Of a stretch of 53,235 nucleotides of DNA, positions 7,415 to 15,653 are shown one piece after another. A model generated the notes under the pieces. It was given only the letters and a program-made list of their open reading frames with translations. It was not told where the DNA came from and searched no databases. How positions within the stretch are numbered: position 1 is the first letter of the stretch; each line of letters opens with the position of its first letter. Source of the stretch: Acidithiobacillus sp. (GTDB taxonomy: Bacteria > Pseudomonadota > Gammaproteobacteria > Acidithiobacillales > Acidithiobacillaceae); assembly GCF_027322205.1 (NCBI RefSeq), contig NZ_DAHVHY010000005.1, positions 1-53,235 on the forward strand, in the 5' to 3' direction. The translations under genes and the position numbers were made by a program.

Positions 7415-8889
7415 CGCGTTCCATGTCTGCCCCTCCTGACAGCGCCGCCTTCCTCGCCGAACTGCGGGCGGCGCTGTCTGCGGAGGCGGTATTGAGCGGT
7501 GCGGAAGATTTGCGGCCCTATGAATGCGACGGCCTCTCGGTGCTGCGCGAGTTGCCGCTCTGTGTGGTATTGCCCACGGACCGGGAGGGCGTGCAGGCGG
7601 TCCTGCACCTCTGCCAGCGTTATGGCGTGGCGGTGGTGCCGCGTGGCGCGGGTACCGGTCTATCGGGGGGCGCCCGCCCGATCCGCGGCGCGGTCCTCCT
7701 CAGCCTGGCCCGCCTGCGTGATATCCTCGCCATCGACTTGGAAAACCGTACCGCGCGGGTGCAGCCGGGCGTGCGTAATCTGGCCATCAGCGAAGCGGCC
7801 CGCCCCTTGGGCCTGTATTACGCGCCCGACCCCTCCTCGCAGATCGCCTGCAGCATCGGCGGCAATGTGGCGGAAAATTCCGGGGGGGTGCATTGCCTGA
7901 AATACGGTCTCACCGTCCACAATATTCTGGCACTGGAAGTGCTGACGGCGGCGGGCGAAGCCCTGCAGATTGGTAGCCAGGCCCCCGACAGCCCCGGCTA
8001 TGATTTGCTGGCGCTGATGACCGGCTCCGAGGGCCTGCTCGGGGTGGTGACCGAATGCACGGTGCGCCTGCTGCCAGTGCCGGAGCATACGCTGGTGCTG
8101 CTTGCCGCTTTCTCCAGCGTCGTGGCGGCGGCGGAGTCGGTCGGTGCCATCATTGCCGCCGGGATCATCCCTGCCGGATTAGAGATGATGGATCAGCTCG
8201 CCATCGAAGCCGCCGAGGATTTTGTCCACGCCGGCTATCCCCGCGATGCGGCCGCGATCCTCCTCTGCGAACTGGATGGCTCGGTCGTAGAGCTGAAAGA
8301 GCGCCGCCAGGAAGTGGAGGTGATTCTCCAACGCCACGGCGCCAGTGCCATCCGCATGGCCGAGGATGCCGCGACCCGCCTGCTGCTCTGGAAAGGTCGC
8401 AAAGCCGCCTTCCCGGCGGTGGGGCGTTTGGCCCCGGACTACTACTGCATGGATGGCACGATACCCCGTCAGCGTCTCGCCGAGGTGTTGGAGCGGATCG
8501 CCGCCTGGTCGGTCGAATATGGTCTGCGGGTCGCCAATGTTTTTCACGCGGGCGATGGTAATCTGCATCCTCTGATTCTTTACGACGCCAACGCCGAGGG
8601 GCAGTTGCACGCCGCTGAGGAATTTGGACGCCGCATCCTTGAACTCTGCGTGGCCGTCGGTGGCAGTGTCACTGGCGAGCACGGCGTCGGTGTCGAGAAG
8701 CTGGACAGCATGTGCGTCCAGTTCAACGCCGCCGAACTGGCGCAGTTGCATCGCATCAAACACGCCTTCGACCCCGAAGATCGCCTCAATCCCGGAAAGG
8801 CCGTGCCCAGCCTGCATCGCTGCGCCGAGCTGGGAGCCATGCATGTGCATCATGGCCGGTTGCCTTTCCCCGAACTGGAGCGTTTTTGA
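7411..8889 (+). CDS. glcD: Glycolate oxidase FAD subunit GlcD
   Basis: A 492-residue FAD-linked oxidase of the VAO/PCMH type, matching GlcD in length. The FAD-binding part shows VVPRGAGTGLSGGARP, IACSIGGNVAENSGGVHC and LMTGSEGLLGVVTE. The C-terminal substrate cap ends with NVFHAGDGNLHPLILYD and GGSVTGEHGVGVEK, whose His, Glu and Lys residues are typical of glycolate and D-lactate oxidising members. With GlcE and GlcF it oxidises glycolate to glyoxylate and passes electrons to the membrane quinone pool. GTG 7411 overlaps the previous stop; ATG 7423 is an alternative start. In a CO2-fixing organism the obvious role is salvage of glycolate from RuBisCO oxygenation. Confidence 0.92.
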   Translation: MTRSMSAPPDSAAFLAELRAALSAEAVLSGAEDLRPYECDGLSVLRELPLCVVLPTDREGVQAVLHLCQRYGVAVVPRGAGTGLSGGARPIRGAVLLSLARLRDILAIDLENRTARVQPGVRNLAISEAARPLGLYYAPDPSSQIACSIGGNVAENSGGVHCLKYGLTVHNILALEVLTAAGEALQIGSQAPDSPGYDLLALMTGSEGLLGVVTECTVRLLPVPEHTLVLLAAFSSVVAAAESVGAIIAAGIIPAGLEMMDQLAIEAAEDFVHAGYPRDAAAILLCELDGSVVELKERRQEVEVILQRHGASAIRMAEDAATRLLLWKGRKAAFPAVGRLAPDYYCMDGTIPRQRLAEVLERIAAWSVEYGLRVANVFHAGDGNLHPLILYDANAEGQLHAAEEFGRRILELCVAVGGSVTGEHGVGVEKLDSMCVQFNAAELAQLHRIKHAFDPEDRLNPGKAVPSLHRCAELGAMHVHHGRLPFPELERF

Positions 8890-8890
8890 C

Positions 8891-9955
8891 ATGGACCAGA
8901 GCCAGACCTTACAGGCGATCGTGCAGGAGGCCCACGCCAGATCCCGGCCCCTCGCCATTCGCGGCGGCGGGAGCAAGGCGTTCTATGGCCGCCAAACGCC
9001 GGAATGCGATCGGCTCGATCTCAGCGGCCATCAGGGCATCGTCGACTACGCGCCCAATGAACTCTTCATCACCTTGCGCGCGGGTACACCTTTGCAGGTA
9101 CTCGAAGCACAACTGTCGGAAGCCGGACAGATACTGCCCTTTGAACCCCCGCACTTCGGACCCGCCGCGACCATCGGCGGCACGCTGGCCTGCGGTTTTT
9201 CCGGTCCGCGCCGCCCCTACGCCGGGTCGGCCCGCGACACGGTGCTGGGCATGCGCATCCTCAACGGGCAGGGCGAAATCCTGCGCTTTGGCGGGCAGGT
9301 CATGAAAAATGTCGCCGGTTATGATGTTTCCCGCTTGATGGTGGGCGCGCTCGGCACCTTGGGCGTCCTGCTCGAGGTGAGCCTCAAGGTGCTGCCGCGT
9401 CCCGATCATGCCGTGACTCTGGTGCAGCGGGTGGACCCCGCCACCGCCGTCCAGCGCATGAATCTCTGGGCTGGACAACCCCTGCCGCTCTCCGCTACGG
9501 CGTATGATGGCGAGCACCTGTATATACGTCTTTCCGGCACCGGAAGCGCCGTGCGGGCGGCACAGACCCGGCTGGGTGGCGAAAGGTTGCCCGATGCCGA
9601 GGCGGCAGCCTTCTGGGTGGCCCTGCGCGAACAGCGGCACGTTTTTTTTCAGGGGGATGCGCCCTTGTGGCGTCTGGCCGTTGCCCCGGCCACACCGCCC
9701 TTGCCTCTCGCGGGCCAGACCCTCGTCGAATGGGGCGGCGGTCAGCGCTGGCTGCGTGGTGTCCGCGATGCGACGGCCTTGCGGCAGTTGGTGGCGGAGC
9801 ACGGTGGTCACGCCACCCTTTTTCGCGGCGGCGATCGCCACGATGAGGTCTTTCATCCCCTCACACCACCGCTGCTGGCCGTACAACAACGGCTCAAAGC
9901 GGCCTTCGACCCGCGCGCCGTCCTCAATCCCGGCCATCTTTACGTCGTCCTCTGA
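8891..9955 (+). CDS. glcE: Glycolate oxidase FAD-binding subunit GlcE
   Basis: A 354-residue protein, the expected GlcE size, with a single FAD-binding domain: PLAIRGGGSKAFYGR near residue 20, FGPAATIGGTLACGFSGPRR, and FGGQVMKNVAGYDVSRLMVG. It lacks the long cap domain of GlcD and ends in the common AAFDPRAVLNPGHLY tail. It is the accessory flavoprotein of the GlcDEF complex and is needed for activity in Escherichia coli. It starts one base after the glcD stop codon, so translation is coupled. The N-terminal extension of the open frame upstream of 8891 overlaps glcD and is not part of the protein. Confidence 0.92.
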   Translation: MDQSQTLQAIVQEAHARSRPLAIRGGGSKAFYGRQTPECDRLDLSGHQGIVDYAPNELFITLRAGTPLQVLEAQLSEAGQILPFEPPHFGPAATIGGTLACGFSGPRRPYAGSARDTVLGMRILNGQGEILRFGGQVMKNVAGYDVSRLMVGALGTLGVLLEVSLKVLPRPDHAVTLVQRVDPATAVQRMNLWAGQPLPLSATAYDGEHLYIRLSGTGSAVRAAQTRLGGERLPDAEAAAFWVALREQRHVFFQGDAPLWRLAVAPATPPLPLAGQTLVEWGGGQRWLRGVRDATALRQLVAEHGGHATLFRGGDRHDEVFHPLTPPLLAVQQRLKAAFDPRAVLNPGHLYVVL

Positions 9956-9964
9956 GGCTCGCCC

Positions 9965-11230
9965 ATGCAAACCCACATCGCCCCCCGCTTTCAGAATGAC
10001 CCCAGCGTGACCGAGGCCGACGCCATTCTGCGCAGTTGCGTCCATTGCGGCTTTTGCACCGCCACCTGTCCCACCTACCAAATTCTCGGTGACGAACTGG
10101 ATGGTCCGCGCGGCCGCATCTATCTCATCAAGGAATTCTTCGCCGGTGCCCCGGCCACGGAACACACCCTGAAGCATTTGGACCGCTGTCTCACCTGCCG
10201 CGCCTGCGAAACCACCTGTCCTTCCGGCGTGCGCTACGCGCGGCTGGCGGAAATCGGTCGCGCGCATATTGAGGCAGAAGTGGGTCGCCCGGCACTGGAG
10301 CGGCTGAAGCGCCGCCTGCTGCGTGCTATCGTCCCCCATCCCGAGCGCTTCCGGCTGCTGGTACAATTCGGCGATGCTTGCAAACCTCTGCTGCCGGAAG
10401 CCTTGGCGCGCAAGGTCCCAGCCCTGCCCAAACCCTTGCCGGCCAGATCCACCGTCTTGAAACCGGCCCACCAACGGCGGGTCATCGCCCTCGCCGGCTG
10501 CGTACAAAGCGTGATGACTCCGGCGACAGGGGCGGCGCTGGAACAACTACTCGGCACCCTCGGTATCGCTGCAGAGGTTCCGGCCAGCGCCGGCTGCTGT
10601 GGTGCCCTCAGCCTGCACCTCGGCGCCCACAGCGAAGCCCACGACTACATGCGTCGCAACATCGACGCCTGGTGGCCGCTGATCGAGGCTGGCGCTGAAG
10701 CCATTCTGGTCAGCGCCAGCGGCTGCGGCAGTATGGTCAAGGAATATGGGGAGGCGCTGCAAAACGATCCGGACTATGCCGAAAAGGCCGCGCGCGTCGC
10801 CGCTCTGGCCCGCGACCCCAGTGAATGGCTTCTGGAACGCGCCGGAGAAATCCCTTTCGTGGCCGCGGATCGCGGCACCGTCGCCTTCCACGCCCCCTGT
10901 TCCCTGCAACACGCCCAGCGCTTGCAAGGCGGGGTCGAAATGCTCCTGCAACGAGCCGGTTACCGCTTGACCAGGGTCCGCGACGGTCATCTTTGTTGTG
11001 GCTCGGCGGGCACTTACTCTATTTTGCAGCCGGTGCTGTCCCAGCAGCTGCGCAATCAGAAATTGGAGGCTTTGCAGGCAGAGCAGCCGGATTGTATCGC
11101 CACGGCCAATGTCGGCTGCCAGATGCACCTGCAAAGCGGCAGTGAGACTCCGGTTCGTCATTGGCTGGAACTGTGTGCCGAGGCATTGGCACCCGCTGGA
11201 AGAGAGAGTGTTTCCTCAACTCAGCCGTAG
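9965..11230 (+). CDS. glcF: Glycolate oxidase iron-sulfur subunit GlcF
   Basis: A 421-residue protein with two ferredoxin-type 4Fe-4S motifs near the N-terminus (CVHCGFCTATCPTY and CLTCRACETTCPSGV) and two CCG domains in the C-terminal half (SAGCCGALSLHLG; HAPCSLQ with LCCGSAGTYSI), as in GlcF and heterodisulfide-reductase-like subunits. It would carry electrons from the flavin subunits to quinones. It lies 9 bp after glcE. Its 3' end overlaps the convergent CorA gene by 15 bp, so no separate terminator fits between them. All cysteine ligands appear present, so the complex should be active. Confidence 0.93.
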   Translation: MQTHIAPRFQNDPSVTEADAILRSCVHCGFCTATCPTYQILGDELDGPRGRIYLIKEFFAGAPATEHTLKHLDRCLTCRACETTCPSGVRYARLAEIGRAHIEAEVGRPALERLKRRLLRAIVPHPERFRLLVQFGDACKPLLPEALARKVPALPKPLPARSTVLKPAHQRRVIALAGCVQSVMTPATGAALEQLLGTLGIAAEVPASAGCCGALSLHLGAHSEAHDYMRRNIDAWWPLIEAGAEAILVSASGCGSMVKEYGEALQNDPDYAEKAARVAALARDPSEWLLERAGEIPFVAADRGTVAFHAPCSLQHAQRLQGGVEMLLQRAGYRLTRVRDGHLCCGSAGTYSILQPVLSQQLRNQKLEALQAEQPDCIATANVGCQMHLQSGSETPVRHWLELCAEALAPAGRESVSSTQP

Positions 11231-12130
11231 CCACCCCTTGCGGTAAAACACCCAGGCCGTCAGCACTTCCACCAGCACTAGCCCGCCGGTCACCGCCGCA
11301 AAGCCATAACGCCAGTGTGGAAAAGGCCCCAGCGGCACGTTCATGGCTGCGGCACCCGGAATAAAGAGCGGAATCGTCGCGAGAATGATCAGCGCCGCCA
11401 TGAATTTGAAGAGGTGGTTCACGTTGTTGTGCACCACATAAGCATAAGACTCCAGCAGTTCATTGATGGTCGCCTGATCACTGTCCACCTGATCCCGCAC
11501 CTGGGACAGTTCGATGCGGGTATCTTCATGAATTTCCACCAGGTCAGCATCCTCGCTGGGGAGAAAATGACCGATTTCACTGACCACGTACTCCAGTTGC
11601 AGCAGGCCCAGATCCAGCGCCAGCAGGCGGTCATTGATGTCCAGACCGCGATACACCACGTCATGCCGTTGCGCCTGGCGCAGATCCCGTTCCACCACGG
11701 CCATCTCCCGGGCCACTGAACGCGCGGTGGGCAGATAATTGCGGGTGACTTCGGCGATGATGCGCAGTACCAGCTCCCAGCGTTTACTCGGTTTCTGCGG
11801 ATCAATCAGGTGGCTCAGGAAGGGAATCTCCCGCTCGGCCAGGGTGACAAAATAGCCGGGCACGAAATACAAACTCAGGGGCACCAGCGTGAATTGTCCT
11901 GCTGCACCTTCTTTCGGTAGTGGCACCTGGAATTGCAAAGAAATCAACCGTTCTTCTTTGATCAGCGGGCGCGATGCCTCGCCTTCCAGGCGTTTGCGCA
12001 GGAAGCTCTCGGGGATGTCCAGGGTCGTCGCCGCCTGGGTCAGTTCGCTGGCCGAGGGGGCGACCAATGCCATCCAGCTCCGCCGGTTGGCGTTTCCGGA
12101 CAGCAGAGAATCGCGGGTGATGCGCATCAT
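11216..12130 (-). CDS. CorA-family divalent cation transporter with AMN motif (fourth gene of array)
   Basis: A 304-residue CorA-family protein: a soluble N-terminal alpha/beta domain, a long stalk helix (~150-245, with YAYVVHNNVNHLFKFM entering the membrane) and two transmembrane helices separated by the periplasmic loop. The selectivity motif, normally Gly-Met-Asn, reads Ala-Met-Asn (residues 262-264, GAAAMNVPLG). The C-terminus FYRKGWLRLS is basic and short, as in CorA. Known CorA pentamers import Mg2+, Co2+ or Ni2+, while GMN variants such as ZntB (GIN) move Zn2+. It is the promoter-distal member of the four-gene array and ends inside the convergent glcF. Confidence 0.82.
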   Translation of the reverse strand: MMRITRDSLLSGNANRRSWMALVAPSASELTQAATTLDIPESFLRKRLEGEASRPLIKEERLISLQFQVPLPKEGAAGQFTLVPLSLYFVPGYFVTLAEREIPFLSHLIDPQKPSKRWELVLRIIAEVTRNYLPTARSVAREMAVVERDLRQAQRHDVVYRGLDINDRLLALDLGLLQLEYVVSEIGHFLPSEDADLVEIHEDTRIELSQVRDQVDSDQATINELLESYAYVVHNNVNHLFKFMAALIILATIPLFIPGAAAMNVPLGPFPHWRYGFAAVTGGLVLVEVLTAWVFYRKGWLRLS

Positions 12131-12140
12131 GGGGCGGCCC

Positions 12141-13040
12141 TCACATGGAAAAAAAGCCGTGTTTACGCGCCCAGCGCGCGAACAACCAGGTTACGCCGAA
12201 GACATAGGCGATTAATCCGAACCAGAGATAATGCCAATGCTCAAGAGGCAGGGGCGTCATCATGTGCCAGGGCATGATGAAAGCGATGGGCATCATGAGC
12301 AGGGCCAGCCATACCGTCATCACCTTCATCACCGTATGGGCATTGTTCTGGACAATGCCATTATAGGCATTGGTTACCGCCAGGTAGCGCTCATGAATCA
12401 GATTCACACCCTCTTCTATCCGGCGCTGTTCACGCAGCGCCGCGTCCAGCAACGGATAGGCCGGCGATTCACCGGCTGTGGCACGCAGCGCATCGCGGAG
12501 AATAAGGCCGGTTTCCCGCAGGGCGATAACCAGTTCGCCGAGGTCCCGATTCAGGACCACAATCTGGCGCAGTTCGACGTTACTCATGGAGGTTTTGAGG
12601 GCCATGCGCAGCTCCTGCAAACGTTCCACCAGCACCCGTGCTACCCGTTCGTGGCTATAGATGACATTCAGCAGCACGCGTTGCAGAACTTCGCCCACAG
12701 CGGTTTGCCGTAACTCGCCCAGCCAGTCCTGCTGCAACGGCTGGATCAGCGCTTCCTCGCCCAGAATCGCCAGACTCCGTGGCGTATGATGCAGGGTCAG
12801 GTGCGCCATCCGCGCTACCGTGCCGAACTGCGCATCTTTTTCCAGCAGGGCTACGGGCAGGCGCAGGGTCATTTCATCATGGTGACAATAAAGACGTTGT
12901 TCTACGCAGTGCCGCAGCGCGGCTTCTAATTGCGGGCACCGATTCACCTGCTCCGGCGTCAGCAGAAAAAGCCCTTCTGCCGTATAGCGTTCGGCGGCGA
13001 TCCAGGTCCCTTCCGTCTTATCGTAAAATTGACAACTCAT
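12141..13040 (-). CDS. Divergent CorA-like membrane protein lacking the GMN motif (third gene of array)
   Basis: A 299-residue protein with CorA-like architecture. The stalk helix contains NAYNGIVQNNAHTVMKVMTV, equivalent to the family's Q-N-N-x-x-x-x-x-K segment, and two C-terminal membrane helices follow. The selectivity loop aligns as PWHMMTPLPLEHW where relatives have IYGMNVPLPLQNW, so the Gly-Met-Asn signature is replaced by His-Met-Met (259-261). The N-terminal domain is also remote from the other three. It may be a non-transporting partner or a channel with altered specificity; this is inference. It sits 9-10 bp from both neighbours, clearly in one operon. Confidence 0.7.
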   Translation of the reverse strand: MSCQFYDKTEGTWIAAERYTAEGLFLLTPEQVNRCPQLEAALRHCVEQRLYCHHDEMTLRLPVALLEKDAQFGTVARMAHLTLHHTPRSLAILGEEALIQPLQQDWLGELRQTAVGEVLQRVLLNVIYSHERVARVLVERLQELRMALKTSMSNVELRQIVVLNRDLGELVIALRETGLILRDALRATAGESPAYPLLDAALREQRRIEEGVNLIHERYLAVTNAYNGIVQNNAHTVMKVMTVWLALLMMPIAFIMPWHMMTPLPLEHWHYLWFGLIAYVFGVTWLFARWARKHGFFSM

Positions 13041-13049
13041 GGCGCGCGC

Positions 13050-13991
13050 TCAGATCCAGTCTTTCTTGCGGAAGATCATGAACAGCATCCCGGATACCGC
13101 AAATCCGCCCCCCATGAGCACCGGCCACGCATAGATCCAATTCTGCAGGGGCAGGGGTACGTTCATCCCGTAGATGCTCGCCACCGTTGCCGGGGCCGCC
13201 ACGACCACGGTCCAGGCCGTGATGATTTTCAGGGTGTTGCTGATATTGTTTTGCAATACGCCGACATAGGCATCCATCATATTGGTAATGGTGGAGGCGT
13301 AAATTTCGGTCATGTCTCGCGCCTGCTGAAGATCGATGAGGGCGTCGGCGATGTCTTCCAGATCGCCCTCGTCCTGTTTGAGCAGCGGCAGGCGCATGGT
13401 TTGCTGAGCGACGGAGATATTACCTTTGAGCGCCGAAGAAAAGAGGATGAGGCTCTTATTGAGCGCGAGAAGTCGAAAGAATTCATTGTTATTCTGAGAG
13501 TTGCGAAGTATTTTCTCGGTTGCGGCAATTTCGGCGTTGATAATGCGCAGGGCGCGCAGATAGTCCCTGGCGATGGCCTGAAAAATCTCCGCCAGCAGCC
13601 CGCGCACATGCAGGGCCTTACCGCGCTGGCGCTGCCCGCGCAACTCGTCCCAGAGGGCAAGGGGCTGGGCGCTGGCCGTCACCATCTGCTGGGGCAGGAG
13701 CCAGAGTCCCACGGGCAGGGTACGGAAGCGCAGTTCGGCGGCGGCCTGCATGGGGGCGGGCACCTTGAGAATGATCAGGGCGATGTCGCCCTCCCGCTCC
13801 AGACGCGGGCGCTCATCCTCATCGGAAACGTCCTGAAACAGATAATCCGGTACCTGCAAATGCTGGGCGACAAAATCCAGCTCCGCGGTCGTCGGCGCCA
13901 CCACCTGAATCCAGGTGGCGCTCGGTGGCCACTGGAAGTCGGCGGTGACTTTCAGTTCAGCGTCCGTCTTTTCGTTAAACCAATGCAGCAT
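13050..13991 (-). CDS. CorA-type transporter with canonical GMN (second gene of array)
   Basis: A 313-residue protein, the normal CorA length. It has an N-terminal regulatory domain (~1-160), long stalk helix, the conserved DAYVGVLQNNISNTLKII leading into TM1, and the canonical YGMN motif (275-277 for GMN) followed by VPLPLQNWIYAWP and TM2, ending FRKKDWI. It should be a pentameric Mg2+ (Co2+/Ni2+) channel in the inner membrane. It is the only member of the array with an unaltered motif and so the best candidate for ordinary Mg2+ uptake. It is separated from the first gene by 30 bp and from the third by 9 bp. Confidence 0.88.
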   Translation of the reverse strand: MLHWFNEKTDAELKVTADFQWPPSATWIQVVAPTTAELDFVAQHLQVPDYLFQDVSDEDERPRLEREGDIALIILKVPAPMQAAAELRFRTLPVGLWLLPQQMVTASAQPLALWDELRGQRQRGKALHVRGLLAEIFQAIARDYLRALRIINAEIAATEKILRNSQNNNEFFRLLALNKSLILFSSALKGNISVAQQTMRLPLLKQDEGDLEDIADALIDLQQARDMTEIYASTITNMMDAYVGVLQNNISNTLKIITAWTVVVAAPATVASIYGMNVPLPLQNWIYAWPVLMGGGFAVSGMLFMIFRKKDWI

Positions 13992-14021
13992 TCCGTCCCC
14001 TCCGTGCGTCCGTCAGCCCGT

Positions 14022-14954
14022 TCATATCCAGCCTTTCCGCTTGAAAATCAGTGCCAGTCCGGTAGAAATGCTCGCCCCCAGACCCAGCACGACCCAAAAA
14101 ATCCAGTCGGTCTTCTGAAACGGCAGGGTCGTATTCACCCCGTAGAGGGTCGCCAGCAGACTCGGCACATAAAAGATCATGGCCAGCACCGTCACCACCT
14201 TCAGGCCATGATTGATGTTGTTCTGCACCATGCCGGCGTAGGCGTCCATCATCGACGTACTGGTTCCGGCATAGACCCGCGCCCGCTCATGGGCCACCTG
14301 CAATTCCAGCAGAGCCGTGTCGATCTGCCGGGTGGCGGGCAGATCGTCGCGGATTTCCGGCAGGCGGGAAATCTTGAAGGCCGTGGCGATATTGCCTACC
14401 AGTGCCACCTCAAAGCGGGTCAGACTTTTGCTGATCTCCAGCAGGGTAAAAAAGTCGCCATTGCTCTGGGTCCAGTCCAGTTGCTGCTCGTTATCGTGGA
14501 TGGCGGCATTGAGCTGATGCAGGGCGTCTTCGTAGCTCTGCGCCAGAATCTTGAGGATGGCGGCGAGAATTTCGACACTTTCCGGTGGGCTGGAAAGATG
14601 CTCCATCTGCGCGAAAAAAGGCGATAATGGCGCAAAATCCCGGGCCAGCACCGTGGTAATCCGGTTTCCTTGCAGGATGATGCCCAAGGGCCGTTGTTCC
14701 CAGCTATCGACACCCGCGTCATCCCCCTTCACCGGGAATTGCAACGTAATGAAGACGCGCGCGCCATCGCGACGCAGCCAGGAGCGCTCATCGGGGTCGA
14801 GGATGTCCTGGGCAAAGTCCCAGTCGTCCGCCAACTGCCCCGCCCGTTGCCAGTCCGCCGGCAGCGGTGCCGTGAGATGCTGCCAGCCGCCTGCCGCCGC
14901 CGGTTCGGGCGCCGACGTCAGGGCTTGCGGATCTGCTGGCAGGGACACATCCAT
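14022..14954 (-). CDS. CorA-family transporter with GVN motif (first gene of array)
   Basis: A 310-residue CorA-family protein with DAYAGMVQNNINHGLKVV at the stalk/TM1 junction. The selectivity motif is Gly-Val-Asn (272-274, in LYGVNTTLPFQKTDW). It has two C-terminal membrane helices and a basic tail FKRKGWI. GVN and GIN variants are known in the wider CorA/ZntB superfamily and are often associated with other metals, but specificity cannot be assigned from sequence alone. It is the promoter-proximal gene of four; the ATG at 14954 follows GGAGAG. The 146-bp gap to divergent moaB must carry the array promoter, for which I see no clear boxes. Confidence 0.83.
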   Translation of the reverse strand: MDVSLPADPQALTSAPEPAAAGGWQHLTAPLPADWQRAGQLADDWDFAQDILDPDERSWLRRDGARVFITLQFPVKGDDAGVDSWEQRPLGIILQGNRITTVLARDFAPLSPFFAQMEHLSSPPESVEILAAILKILAQSYEDALHQLNAAIHDNEQQLDWTQSNGDFFTLLEISKSLTRFEVALVGNIATAFKISRLPEIRDDLPATRQIDTALLELQVAHERARVYAGTSTSMMDAYAGMVQNNINHGLKVVTVLAMIFYVPSLLATLYGVNTTLPFQKTDWIFWVVLGLGASISTGLALIFKRKGWI

Positions 14955-15037
14955 GATGCTCTCCAGATCAGAAGCGGGCTATTTCGGCGCCAGTGCCCGG
15001 AATCAGCGCTTATGGAGAGCGCCGCATGCCGTGACCC

Positions 15038-15066
15038 TTGGACCGCAGGACGGAGCCTTTTATACT
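15038..15066 (+). promoter_or_regulatory. Sigma-70-type promoter of moaB
   Basis: -35 TTGGAC (15038-15043) and -10 TATACT (15061-15066) are spaced by 17 bp, about 35 bp before the GTG start of moaB. It lies in the gap between the divergent CorA array and moaB, and probably also drives the methyltransferase and lipoprotein genes. Confidence 0.6.
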
Positions 15067-15100
15067 GGACTTTCCGTCATCCTGTAAAGGGAATACCGCC

Positions 15101-15643
15101 GTGAGCAGTGCGCAGCAGCCACCCGAAAGCAAAGCCTTTTTACCCCTCGCCATTGCCATCCTCACTGTCTCCGACAGCCGTACGCCGGAAACCGACCAGT
15201 CCGGTGACAAAATTGCCGAACTCGCCAGTCAGGCCGGACACCGGATCGCTGTCCGCCAGATCATCGCCGACGACGCCGAAAGCCTGCGCACGCAACTGCG
15301 TGACTGGATCGCCGACCCCGCCATCGACGTGATCATCGCCACCGGCGGCACCGGTGTCACCGGCCGCGATGTCACCCCCGAAGCCCTCGCCCCCCTCATC
15401 AGCAAGCCCATCCCCGGCTTCGGCGAACTCTTCCGCATGCTCTCCTATCAGGAGATCGGCACCAGCACCATCCAGTCCCGTGCCGAAGCTGCCATCTGCG
15501 ATGGCACCATCGTGTTCCTTCTTCCCGGTTCCACCGGCGGCGTCCGTCTCGGCATGGAGGCCATCATCATCCCACAACTGGATATCCGGCACCGCCCTTG
15601 CAACCTCAGCGAACTGCTGCCGCGCATCCGCCACGAGCAGTGA
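15101..15643 (+). CDS. moaB: Molybdenum cofactor biosynthesis protein MoaB/MogA family
   Basis: A 180-residue protein with the molybdopterin-binding fold. The family motifs are [17 protein letters not shown] near residue 25 and [15 protein letters not shown] near residue 85, followed by [17 protein letters not shown] and a glycine-rich [16 protein letters not shown]. MoaB/MogA proteins adenylate molybdopterin before molybdate insertion; in MoaB the activity varies by organism. GTG 15101 is chosen because AAGGGA (15086-15091) sits 9 nt upstream; an in-frame ATG at 15038 would lie within the promoter. The next gene follows by 10 bp. Confidence 0.9.
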   Translation: MSSAQQPPESKAFLPLAIAILTVSDSRTPETDQSGDKIAELASQAGHRIAVRQIIADDAESLRTQLRDWIADPAIDVIIATGGTGVTGRDVTPEALAPLISKPIPGFGELFRMLSYQEIGTSTIQSRAEAAICDGTIVFLLPGSTGGVRLGMEAIIIPQLDIRHRPCNLSELLPRIRHEQ

Positions 15644-15653
15644 GGGTACGGCC

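Noticed and set aside
14955-15100. Mg2+ riboswitch (M-box or mgtA type) before the CorA array
   Set aside because: The gap is only 146 bp and shared with moaB; no conserved M-box core or long leader hairpins were seen.
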